DNA from: Baylisascaris procyonis
Taxonomy: Eukaryota; Nematoda; Chromadorea; Rhabditida; Ascarididae
Length of the DNA stretch: 64,000 nucleotides
Assembly: GCA_037389465.1 (NCBI GenBank)
Contig: JAZARR010000149.1
Span: forward strand, 186,001-250,000
Direction: 5' to 3'
Shown here one piece after another: positions 12,617 through 23,863 of this stretch. Position 1 is the stretch's first letter; every line of letters begins with the position of its first letter. The translations under genes and the position numbers were made by a program. The notes beneath the pieces were generated by a model. That model was not told the DNA's origin. It was given only the letters and a program-made list of their open reading frames with translations, and searched no databases.

Positions 12617-14950
12617 GCCTAAGCCTAAGCCTAATCCTTGGTGGTATTCCAGGCGCTAACCTAAGCTCGAGCTTAAGCCTAAGGCTAAGGCTAAGCGTAA
12701 GCCTAATCCTAAGCGTTAGCCCGAGCACTTAGCCTGAGCCTAAGCCCGTGCTCCTAAGCGTAAGCCTGAGCTTGAGCTTAAACCTTGATGTTACCCCAAG
12801 CGCTGAGCCTAAGCCTAAGCGTTCGCCCGAGCTATAAGCCTAAGACAAAGCCTCAGCCTAAGCGTAAGCCTAAGCCTAAGCCTAAGCTTAAGCCTAAGGC
12901 TAAGCGTAAGCCTAAGCCCTATGCCTTAGCCTAAGTCTTAGCCTAAGCCTAAGCCTGACATTAAGCCCAAGCCTAAATCTAAGCCTAAACCTAGGCCTAA
13001 GCCTAAGCTTGAACCTAAGCCTAAGCCTAAACCTAAGCCTGCGCCTATGCCTAAGCCCAAGTTTAAGCCTAAGCCTAAGCCCTAAGCCCTAAACCTAAGC
13101 CGAAGCCTAAATCTAAGCCTAAGCCTAAGCCTAACCCTAGGCCAAATCCCAAGCCTAATCCTAAACCAAGCCTAAGGACTGAGCCTGAGCCCGAGTTTGA
13201 GCCTAAGCCTAAACCTAAGTCTAAGCCTTAGCCTAAGCCTAACCCTGAGATTAAGCCTAAACCTGAGCCTAAGCCTAAGCCTAAGCCTAAGCCTGCGCCT
13301 ATGCCTAAGCCTAAGCCTATGCCTAAGCCTAAGCGTAAGCCTAAGCCTAAGACTAAGCCCTTATCCTAACCCTAAGGCTGAGCCTAAGCTTAAGCCTATT
13401 GCTAAGCCTAAGCCTAAGCCTAAACCTTGGTGGTATTCCAGGCGCTAAGCCTAAGCTCGAGCTTAAGCCTAAGGCTAAGCCTAAGCGTAAGCCTGAGCTT
13501 GAGCTTAAACCTTGGTGTTACCCCAAGCGCTGAGCCTAAGCCTAAGCGTTCGCCCGAGCTGTAAGCCTAAGACAAAGCCTAAGCCTAAGCGTAAGCCCAA
13601 CCTTAAGCCTAAGGCTAAGCGTAAGCCTAAGCCCTATGCCTTAGCCTAAGTCCTAGCCTAAGCCTAAGCCTAAACCTAACCTATTCCTAAGCCTAAGCCT
13701 AAGCCTAAGCCTAAGCTTAAGCTTAACTAAGCCTAAGCATAAGCTTATCCCTAATCCTAAGTTCAATCCTACGCCTGAGCATAAGCATAAGCCTAAGCCT
13801 AAGCGTAAGCCGAAGCCTTGCCTAAGCGTAAGCCCGTGCTCCTAAGCGTAAGCCTAAGCTTGAGCTTAAACCTGGGTGTTACTCCAAGCGGTATGCCTTA
13901 GCCTAAGCCCTGAGCCTGAACTTAAGCCTGAGCCTAATCGTTCGCTCGAGCTATAAGCCTAAGACAAAGCTTAAGCTCAAGCCTCTGCAATAGCTCAAGC
14001 ATTAAGCCTTAACCCTAAGCCTGAGCCTAAGCTTAAGTATAAGCCTAACATAAACGTGAGCCTAAGCCTAAGCCCAAGCGTTAGCACGAGCACTAAACCT
14101 AAGCCTGAGCCCGTAAGCCTAAGCTTGAGCTCAAACCTGGGTGTTACCCCGGCTGCTAAGCCGAAGCCTAAGCCCTAAGCTTAAGCCTAAGCCTAAGACT
14201 AAGCCTAATCCTGAGATTAAGCATAAGCTAACTGTAAGCCCAAACTGAAGCCTTGGTGTTCGCGCAAGCTCTAACTCTAAGCCTAAGCCTAAGCCTGAGC
14301 CTCAACCTAGGCCTAATCCTAAGCCTAGCCGTTAGCCCAAGCCCTAAGTCTATGTTTAGGCCTAAGCCTAATTCTAATGCTATGCCTGAGCCTAAGCCTA
14401 AGCCTAAGCTTAAGCCTAAGCTTAGGCCTAAACCTAGGTGGTATCCCATGCGGTAAGCCTAAGCTTAAGCCTAAGCCTAAGCCTAGCCCTAAGCCTTAGC
14501 CTCAACCTAAGCCTAATCCTAAGCCTAGCCGTTAGCCCAAGCCTTAAGCCTAAGCGCCTAACCTTTGCATATGCCTGAGCCTAAGCCTTGGCCCCTCTAA
14601 GCCTCGGGCTGAGCCTAAGCCCAAGCTTAAGCCTAAACTCTAGTGTATGTCCAAGCCTGATTCTGAGCTATGCTTAAGCCTCAGGCTAAGCCTTTGCTCT
14701 GAGCCTAAGCCTAAGCTTAAGCCTCAGCCTAATACTGAGCCTGAGCCTTAGCCTAAGCCCATTCATTAGCCTAGGCCTAACAGTAAGGCTCAGCCTTAGC
14801 CTGAGCATATCACTAATGCTAGGCCTGAGCCTAGGCTTAAGCCTAAACCCTAAGCCTAAGCATAAGGCTTAGCCTGAACCTGGGCTTGAGCCTAAGCCTA
14901 AGCCTAGGTCTGAATCTAAGCCCTGGGCATAAGCTTATGCTTAAGGGCAA

Positions 14951-17349
14951 AGCTAAGCGTAACGAGCACAGAACACTGAATGGAACCTTCGAAGTTGATT
15001 GTAGTTGGAGAATGTGACAATTTCGTTGGAGGGCTGTCTTGATGATTTATCGACGAGTCTTTAAATTCAGTGCGGTCAAAACGTCTTCAAGATGCTTGTA
15101 ACAGGAACCACTTTTCGGATGAATCGATTGTAGATTAAACGTGTTGACGAAATGTAGCGAGCGTAGAAACATGAAACTGTACAATCTTTCCTCGGCGCAC
15201 CCTCGCATTGTGCCGCATCTTGCATGTGCCATTACGCGTGCCTCTCATTTCTTTTTGTATTTGGCGGCTGTACAAATGTGGACTCGTAGTATACACGGAG
15301 TACGGCTTTGAATACGTTCGCTTTCCCACTAAGGTTTTTAAACTGCTGCATGACGGAATCAGAGCTTGAATTTTCGTAGACACTGTTTCTGCCAACGTTG
15401 CTGCTTTTTTACTTGATATCGTAATAATTTTAGGCGTTGCTGATGTGTTTCCTCTCACACCAATGTATGTGGTGATCATTGATCTCGCCGTTAATGCCGC
15501 CCATGTGATTGTCTGACAATAATGAACTGTTTTAAAAGTTCATTTCATTTTTCATAAAAAAATCCACCTAGTAATTCCCGCAGTTCATTACCACCATTTA
15601 TGGGCATTGAAGAATGCTTGGAAATTGTGGATCTCAGCTAATAACTGTTATCTTAGTCTGTCTGCGCTGATTTTTCATTCATTCATATCTGTCTACAGCG
15701 TTAAAAACACTCAATATTCGTTATTCGTTTATTAGGAGATCGTGATCCGGACTACAGCAGTTGTCGAAATGCATTGATTGTTTATAGCACTTCATGTAGG
15801 GCTTTCACGTTCAGCCGCCCCAACATTTTAATTGTTTAGTCAGTTCTGGGAATGCGGGTTGTCTCTTTTACAGAACAGTCCCGAATTTTGTCGAGAGTGC
15901 CGCCTCAGTGGAATTTTCCTTGCCATCGCCTTCACGACCTCGCATATCGAAACGATGCAGATATAAATGAAACTTGCTTCCAAATATTGTGAAGAAAATA
16001 CGCAAAGACTGTGGAGGAGGAAGAAGAAACAAAATGAAACAAACGACAGAATTATATCGTGACAAAAGTATCCATGTGAGTAATGTGAATTTTCAGTTTA
16101 TTGAAGTGGTAGAAGTCGATAATGACTATAAGAAGTACTGCTGGTGTTGCTTTATCATTGCTTTATCTGTTTTCACTAATCTTGGTTGTTATCACTAGCC
16201 GATAACAAAATGTATTTTCTTTACCCGCTTATATCTATGTAAGCTAATGAAGACAACGTATGATCGTATGCCCCCTTCGAATTTATTCAGTAGTTAGCGA
16301 TCAGATGAAAATATCTTCATATATAACCATTCAAGTGATTTTATACCGCAACAAAATCTAATCAAATAATATCAAACTAGCTTAATCTGGTTTACCGACT
16401 TTGACCTATTGATTGATCTCTAGGTCTAAAAATGACACATACCTGTTGCATGATACACGAATGATGCATAGAGAGATCATCTGCAGCATTTTAGTCATTT
16501 TTGAGGTTCATACTTATAGTAGACGATTTGGTTGGAGAAAAGCAAAAAGAATTCCGAACAATGAAAATAAGATTGGAGTAGAAAACGCACAACCAGAATG
16601 ATACATAAACACAGTCGGGAATCACCGTTATTTCGCTTAGGAGAAGAGTTTGGACTTGTTGCACCACTCTCGTTCTGATGAGAGTGTTGGTCGGAGTGGC
16701 TCAATAGAACGGAGTTAGAAAGTTTTGTCGGAGTGCTCTTACACCCGACTAAGCAGTGATCAATAGAAAATGATGAATTTTTTCTTTAATAGGAGCCCAG
16801 TACTCTAGTTTCACGTAAGGTCTAAGGGAATCCCATTCGAATCTGTGACAGCCGTCTTTCATAACAATTGGAAACGGAATATGAGCATAAAATTTATCAG
16901 TAGTTGTGGCTGTGATAAAGAATTCTATCTCAGAAAAGACAAAACTCCCAGGATAAACAGAGAAAGCATTATTGATAAAGTAAAGAAAAATGTCTTCCCC
17001 TCATTTTTTATGAAAATAAAGAATCAGTGAAAATTCATTGAGATGGAAGCGGAAGATTTTGTCAATGAGAACACGGAGCCTCTATTTTAGAATTGAGGAA
17101 GCTGTGCTGGAGGTAGCATGATATGGAGTAATTTTTAGTGCTCGTCCGACTATTTCTCAAGTGTTTTCATGGGGGATAACGGCGCACTACCGGCTTTCCC
17201 TGTTCGATGAAATCAGCGTTCGAATTTTGCTGAGGTAAGCGCTGGTTCAGCCCTGAAGGATATTCTTAAACTCAGTAATCATTGTTTCTAAAACGAATGG
17301 CAAAAGCAATTTCGTAGTCACTTAGTATGATTTTTCTAGTTCCCTCTCT
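14951..17349. other. Subtelomere-proximal sequence without a recognisable gene
   Basis: AT-rich single-copy-looking DNA follows the array. The longest open frame is a minus-strand stretch at 15135-15479 (114 codons); it has no recognisable domain, no family-like motif and no exon partners that I could find. A short perfect hairpin (CACTCTC...GAGAGTG) lies near 16,661-16,682. I see no convincing coding, RNA or mobile-element signal. Confidence 0.5.
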
Positions 17350-18640
17350 TGTTTATATCCTCCCCCTATTAGGAAGTGTGTGTTCATTTCATGTTTGTTA
17401 AAGAAGCCACCTGCCACTTCACTTGAAAGCTATCGCTAGATTAGTCTGACCTCCTCAGTTTATAAGGTTTTCAAAACTATTCTCAGAGATGTATCAATGG
17501 AACATTTTACGCGAAACAGTTTTCTGAACCCTGACTAGTTGGGTTTCATCCCTGGTCGATCCACGTTATCGCAACTTAATTCGTGCTTAAGTGGCTTATT
17601 ATTTTCTTTGAATATGGAAATTGCGTATATCGATTATGCTATGGCCTTTGATGTGGTCCGCCACGAAAAGTTACTCTTTTAATTGGAAAAATATTGCGTC
17701 GTTGGGGATCAAAGCATTCTTATGGGGATGAAGTTTTCAAGTAAGAATTGGAGAAAGTTACTCCACTCACACTCAGTTCCTAGTGGCATCGCACAAGAAA
17801 ATGTTTTTGGTCCTGTTTTGTCCTCACATATATTAACGATGTTCCTGATAACATTCTGAATAGTACCAAGCTGTTTATTGATGATCTCAGAATTAATCGT
17901 TCATTGCATGATCCTACTTACTATTTCCATATTCTACAAAGGGTGGAAGCACTTACCAAGTAGTCGAAACTTTAGCAGTTAAATGTTTCCCATGGAAAAT
18001 GTCATGTGGTTCATATTAACTTTCGGTATGAATGCTTTTTCAGGCTAAGGGGTGATGCTGTTTCTACTATTGATGGTGTTCGCGATCCTGGTATTATAAT
18101 CGGTATAGGTAAACTTCACTGGAGCCTGAGTGTTCCATTGGTGCTAACACGTCCTCAAAAATTGTAAACTGTATTCTCCACACCTTGCAGCATAGATTTA
18201 TTCAGGATTATTGAAATGCCTTTACCGCATATTGCGGACCCGTTCCGGCATACTGCCGCTCCCATATGGTCTCCTTAATTGATTTCTGATACTAGATTGT
18301 TAGAAACTGTCCAGAAACGCTTCATACGTATTGTTTTTCGTCGTCCATACCAGCAAAGTTGCATTACCAGGCTAAAAATTTTCGGTCTAGAATCATTGGA
18401 TAATCGCAGATTCAAGTTTGACTTAATTCTGTTACAAAGTTCTGTTCGGCTTTTTCGACTTCTCTGGGTCAGAAATATTTCAGTTTGCCTCACCCCGTAA
18501 TCAACGTGCACATCTCGCCAGAGCATGTTGCAGTACAAACGGTGTTCTGCACAGTTTTCACTTTCGCGTTATACGAATCGATATCGTTAATGCCTCCACT
18601 CCTTCAGCTTTTGAACTGCGGTTGAATCGTTTCGATCTAC
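17350..18640 (+). pseudogene. Decayed CR1/Jockey-like non-LTR retrotransposon reverse transcriptase
   Basis: Translating the plus strand across frame changes gives the reverse-transcriptase landmarks of LINE elements in order. They are a SYR*ISLTSS block (the usual YRPISLTS) near 17,430-17,455, LGFIPGRSTLSQL near 17,545, YIDYAMAFDVVRHEKL near 17,630, VPSGIAQ near 17,780 (normally SGVPQG), YINDVPDN near 17,830, and FIDD near 17,871 where the catalytic YADD/FADD box should be. Further on come a QLNVSHGKCHVVH block, the VQKRFIR/LESLDNRRFKFDL region (18,308-18,430) and a tail like the C-terminal RV-WN-LP block (18,555-18,640). Stops, frameshifts and the Ala-to-Ile change in the catalytic box show it is dead. 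No endonuclease domain or poly-A/repeat tail was recognised. Confidence 0.8.
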
Positions 18641-20922
18641 ACGTTGTTGCTGCTCTTATGTATTGAATGTCTGTCCATTCGTCTATATTGTACTTTTGCG
18701 AATGGTGCGTATTGCTTTTGTTCATATTCACATATTTTTGTGTGTTTTCCCATTTCGTGATTTTGAAATAATTAAATAAATAGAGAAATGTGTACTTTGA
18801 AATAAGTAAGGATATGTTTAATTGGCTTTTGTCGTATAGTCGTTTAAGGTCCAAATGAATTTGCGTAAGTTATTTAGTTCTCAAAAACGCGCGTCTACTC
18901 TATCAGCGAGTCACAACGAAAAAATTTGCATATTTGATAGGAATCAATCTGGTCGATCATTTGCTCTTAATTACCAATTCATCTAAATAGGATTAATCAT
19001 ATTTATTTGCTATATGTATGATTATATGTAGATATTTGCCGTAGTTTGTAAACTGCCATCTTTTTGGGCACCTTTTCACTGGAAAGTATATGAATAAATC
19101 GAATGGGTGTCGCATATGGAAGTGGATGGCATTTAACAGCGCAATGGCGATTTTTTTATGCCTTCGTATATTTGGCTCTGAAAAACGTTTTATAGGCAGC
19201 TGTTATCTGTGCGCATGTACTTCGAAATCTGTCTGGTTGTCTGTCTGCCAATTTCAACTTTTGAAAATATCAAAGCTGGCGCCATGCACATCTTTCGATG
19301 TTTTCCATACCCAATAGTCAGCCTGATTCACCAATTTTGAAAAGAGTTACTTATATTCATATCAGAAGGACCAAAACTTAGCATATATTTTGCATCAGTC
19401 TAATTTATATTTTGCACTAGTCGGATCCAATGAAGCGGATTTTTTCGTACAAAATTTTTATCACCTATTGCATCAATTTAAAATATCGAAAAAATCCTGT
19501 TATTTGTTAGCAGTTAATGGGAGTGATTGGGTGGGTAAACGGAGTTCGTAAAAATATGCGACGTGAGAATTCTTCCGGCAAACTTTTTTTGGGGAAGCTA
19601 AGATTTGCATGCTCAACATAAATAGCTCCAATGAATTATCGAAAATTGATTAAAAAAAAATTCAATAAAAGTTAAAAATGCTAAAACGAAATGTCTGCTG
19701 ATAAGAGTTACAGCGTCAAAAACCACTTAATGGTTATATGTTTACGGTACGTGACATGCATATTGTGTCCCACTTGTCATTGACGCATTCAATGATCGTT
19801 TGTCTCGACTTGTTGCTATAATTTTGATCGTCAACCTTACTTATATTGTTAGATTGTTACTCTATTATTTACTACTCTATTAATTAAACTTTATTCAACG
19901 GTATTTTAACAAAAAACAAGTCGAGCTTTATTTAATCTATTATATGAATAAAAAGTTACCAGAAATAAAAATTTGACTAAGCTGCAAAATCTGTTAAATC
20001 GTTTGATAAAACATAAATGGAATGAAGGCAAATTGTGGCTCGAGGGCAAATTAAGGTATAGCTTATGAAATTTACAGGTAATTTAAGCGAATGCTAGCAT
20101 ATTTTATGGAAGTCTTTGTGAAAGCAAAAGAAAAAATAATACATAGTTCACAGGCTCTTTGCAAATCGGTAGCATTCTAATCATGAAATTGATAGGAAAG
20201 AAACTATTGAAAAAAGAATTATGCGAGAAAAAATGAAACAAATATATGCTGAAATTGGTGTTTGGTGTTTCAATGACAAAAACTGAGTGCTGCCATATTA
20301 CTGCACAAAAAGAGTGTTGTTCTATTTGCTTGTTATAAATTGTCAACGGTGGCCATGATAGTATAGCAACTGCTTTATGAAATGAGAACAATGGCGCTAG
20401 AAATTCCTTAGTGTTTTGTAGCGATGTTTAAATTCTCATAGGCATTCTACTGACGACGTCTTTATGCCTTTTGTATTGTCGGGCCTGATCGTTTGTTGAG
20501 GACGGGAGGAGGCAGGTTGGGGAATGCTTGCTGGGGAGGGAGGAGGGAGAGCAGTTTTTCTCTGAAAGGTCAAACGAGTGGTTTGTTGAATGAATTGGCG
20601 GGGAGGGACGTCTTCATTTGTGATATTCAAATTCCTCAGACTCCATAATCTGAGCTTGTAAAAGAGTTCCATCGTTATAATCGATACGAGCATAGCATTT
20701 GTGATCTGCACTTTACATATCATTCTATGATCTGATCAACATAGTGTTTTACTGTCCCATCTTCATGATTCTAGTCATTATTTACAAATGCAATGTGTTC
20801 TGATATGCTGCAAAAAAGGAGGCACTTACTTGCCTTCTAGCACTTAGTGTGTTGATTTGTTTCACCTCTGTCATGATCGCACTTAGATCTACTTTATTTT
20901 TTATAATCCAGTGTTCGTTTTT

Positions 20923-20926
<4 letters not shown>

Positions 20927-20989
<63 letters not shown>

Positions 20990-20997
20990 CATGTGAA
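20927..20997. repeat. (AT)n microsatellite
   Basis: About 71 bp of uninterrupted AT dinucleotides. Confidence 0.98.
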
Positions 20998-22134
20998 CAC
21001 TGCATTGTGACTAATGGTTTTTTCTATTCATTTCGTTAATATAAATTGCTTTATTTATTTTTATTTTTTCTCCATAGTATTTTATAGTATAGATATAAAG
21101 AGGTATAAAGGCAGTTTTCAAGAAGAGAAACTTGTGAGGTCAATGCTCCCTGAGAAGTGATGAAAACGTAAATCGAATGGTATCTATTTCATGTTTAAGC
21201 ATAGATTCTTTTCAACAGTAATTGTTCACCGAAAAAGTGTCAGCAAGAAAGTGCTTTTACATCTCAGTGGAACAAAGACAGAAAGAGAGAGAAAGAAAAG
21301 GAAAGAGAGATCGATCTTTTTTTGAGCATATAGACGTAAAGAAGTGTCACATTGGGCATTGTATAAAAGCATAGGTGTTGATTTACTCGACAGCTGTCTA
21401 TTATGTACAGGAGTCGTTTCTTTATACAATGCGAAAGTGATGAAAAGCTTTGATGAAGTAATGCTATGTTTACGTCATGTCAACTTCACACGTCGTAATG
21501 TGATGCTTATTGATACCATTCCAGGCTCCTTTTCATCCCCTCCCTCTCTTCTTTCTATCCCTCTTCTTTTCACTCACTTTCCTCTTTCTCTACTTCGCTT
21601 TTATTTGCATTTTGATGATGAATAGGTGCAGTAAATAAGGGCGATCCGATTTTTTTCAAGTAGTCAGAAGAAATGGAGGGAATTCAAGAAAACGTATATT
21701 TGCTAATTTTTCGAGATGAAAATGATCCCATTACTCAAATTTTAGCAAGAACTTTAGTGGAAAAATTCTCCTCATATTTCTTTTCTTGTATTATCTCGTT
21801 ACTCTTTTTGATATTGGATAGGTTGATGCTAAGCGTAATGGAGTTAGGGCTGAGGAAGAGGGGATAAGAATGCGGAGGAAGGATGGTTTTGATTAGAGGG
21901 GAGGGAGGGGCAAACGGGGAGAATAAGTAAGGAAAAATTTGGTTGGGCAAGAGGGGAGAAAACGATTAATTTCCTAAATGTCGAATGTTGTTGTAGACTA
22001 ACTACTGTCTAAATGAAAAAACCTAATTATACGATGCCGAAAGAATTCACCCTCGTCAACAACAGTAGAAATCATCTGCCGATTATATCAATGAGTTTAT
22101 AGTATGGATTTTTTTTTTTTTTTTTTTTGCTAAA

Positions 22135-22214
22135 TTTCTATTATATTACTAGTGATTTAGATTCTATTATATTACTAGTGATTTAGATTCTATTATATTA
22201 CTAGTGATTTAGAT
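22135..22214 (+). repeat. 26-bp tandem repeat, three copies
   Basis: The unit ATTCTATTATATTACTAGTG followed by ATTTAG is present three times with no differences seen. AGTGATTTAG recurs at exact 26-bp steps (22,151, 22,177, 22,203). It is preceded by a ~20-bp poly-T run ending near 22,128. Confidence 0.95.
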
Positions 22215-23850
22215 TTCAATGATTAGTGTTGAATTATGAAAGGATGTAGAACTCATCATGTTTAATAATAATTTTGACTAGAATATGACATTAACCTGCG
22301 AATTCTGCAAATTTTCATGCTCGGTGATCACATTCGAATTTAAAAATTTAATCTCAATTTAAAAATTAGAATCGAATATAAAAATTTCCCCTAAGTTTGA
22401 AAATTAGACCTGAGATTAAAACCTAATGTGCACTTAAAAATTAGGATCGAATTCAAAAATTTGATGTGAATTTAAAAACTATGCATTCTGAATATACTAA
22501 AGCGAACTCTCAGTCGAAGACGTTCCAGTTTTTCAGCACGTAGTCTGAATTGTTATGTATGCAAATATGAGAAATATGTATGAGTATGCAAAGCACAATG
22601 CCAGTGATATAAGGTATTAAGCAATGTATTTCCGGCAATATTTATATGGATGATACATTTGTATAACATTTCATTTTTGATGAAAATCCAGTTCGAAACA
22701 TCACAATGTTCAGTGGTACGCGTAGTTGTCATCCACATAAAATCTCACATCGGATCCGCCCTACACTCGCTGTAAGCAAGAATTAGCGAAAAAAAAAAAC
22801 GCTTTTGTATTGGTCGTGAAAGTGGAGCGAGGAGAATTATAGCTCGGGCTACAAAATCTAGATAGCTCACATCAGAGTGCTGTTTAGTTCACTTTCCGTG
22901 CGGCTTGAGCACCACTGAAAGAACTCTTCCGACGATTCGTAGAGGCAATAAAACTTTGGATTTAAGTCATTTAACCAAATACTCAACTTTCATAATATTT
23001 AGACATTTTGTAGTACTGAAGCCTGGGGTGCCATAGTTCATTTGGGCCGGAAGACCTCTGACTGTAATCCATGTTCGCGTCCTCACTTATAGCAAATTTA
23101 ATTTTGCTGCCGTTTAATCTTGAGATATAGAATGAATGATGAAAAAATAGGAGAAATGCGAAAATTAGAGCAAAAAATCGAAATATTTCTGATGTGTTTA
23201 GTTCTTATCTTTTAAGTTTCTCATTTCTTGTCGTAGGCAGCAATATTTCTCGATATTTTCTATCTTTTTCATTGCGCTTCTTATTCTTTTATACCTGTTC
23301 TTTCTTTTTTTTTTTTAAATCTTCTATTAATATCTTCCGATAATAAAGGTCCACAGATATGATGAACTCTCATTCCAAATCTTTTAGGAATAGAATTTGA
23401 AAAAATAATGAAAATTTTTCAAACATGTGTTTCCCTAGAGAAGAATAACAGGTTTTATTAATTATTTTCGCAAAAAATACGTAAAAAGTTTCGATTCCGC
23501 AATAAAAAGCCTAGTTTTCATAGATGCTCATAATTTTTTATCCCTCAAAAGGGCGTATAACGGTGACTTTTCGAATGTCATAAAATTTTTGCAACGACCA
23601 ATAAAATAGGCAGTAGGATGGAGGAGAGCTCCATGTATAACGATTAGAACTGAATGTGGAACAGCAGCGGAAGAACTTGCCGAGATCTTCCTCCCCTCCT
23701 CCCCCTCTTTCCCTCTATTTGCTCGTTGTTTTATCCTTCATGTATTTTGTTTGTTACTCATCTCTTCTTTCACTGAAGTCTAAGAGCATCTCTTTTCATT
23801 GTCTAAGAGCGAAGGAAACACTCTAGAAGGAAAGATATACTGAAAACGAT

Positions 23851-23863
23851 CGTTGCAGGTAAA
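23851..23863 (+). promoter_or_regulatory. Probable spliced-leader acceptor just upstream of the P-glycoprotein start
   Basis: CGTTGCAG|GTAAAATG places a splice-acceptor AG (23,858) five bases before the ATG at 23,864. A pyrimidine-rich stretch lies at 23,690-23,725. This is the usual layout of a nematode SL trans-splice site, but a 5'-UTR intron acceptor would look the same. Confidence 0.5.

Larger units (their letters stand above)
133..13578 (+). repeat. Cassette A: ~218-bp non-telomeric unit repeated ~13 times in the array
   Basis: A conserved block begins TTGGTGGTATTCCAGGCGCT and ends near ACAAAGCCTCAG. I find it at 133-350, 738-955, 1351-1568, 1974-2191, 3557-3774, 4170-4387, 4793-5010, 8698-8915, 9303-9520, 9922-10139, 10779-10996 and 12638-12855, with a shortened copy at 13427-13578. 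Decayed remnants lie at ~13.83-13.98, 14.09-14.16 and 14.25-14.46 kb. The full copies keep the same length although flanking hexamer counts vary; neighbouring copies are often 605-623 bp apart. Each full copy carries the 14-bp palindrome TAAGCTCGAGCTTA (157-170 in copy 1) and two related sub-motifs ~155 bp apart, TTGGTGGTATTCCAGGCGCT and TTGGTGTTACCCCAAGCGCT, which suggests an internal duplication. Function unknown. Confidence 0.9.
1..14950 (-). repeat. Subtelomeric/telomere-associated array of degenerate TTAGGC repeats
   Basis: The plus strand is built almost wholly of CCTAAG-type hexamers, so the minus strand reads TTAGGC, the nematode telomere repeat. The G-rich strand points to the left end, as expected at a left chromosome end. 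It is not pure telomere: from the first bases there are variants (GCGTAA, GCATAA, CCTAAC, GCCTGA), single-base slips and interspersed non-hexamer cassettes. Hexamer order is strong to ~13 kb, loosens between 13 and 14.9 kb and stops near 14,950, where ordinary AT-rich sequence begins. Substitution-only variation keeps the 6-bp phase over long runs, which creates long low-complexity open frames on both strands; none is a gene. The window may start inside the array rather than at the true terminus. Confidence 0.97.
18641..23850. other. Non-coding stretch with simple repeats
   Basis: No open frame here has splice partners or family motifs. It contains the (AT)n tract at ~20.93-21.00 kb, the 26-bp triplet repeat at 22.14-22.21 kb, purine- or pyrimidine-rich tracts (20.50-20.56, 21.53-21.60, 21.84-21.96 and 23.69-23.72 kb) and an A/T-rich stretch at 22.33-22.48 kb in which AATTTAAAAATT-like strings recur every 20-30 bp. 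Confidence 0.5.

Noticed and set aside
15135..15479. 114-codon minus-strand open frame
   Set aside because: No domain, no splice partners, no family-like motif. The length is not exceptional for a window of this size.
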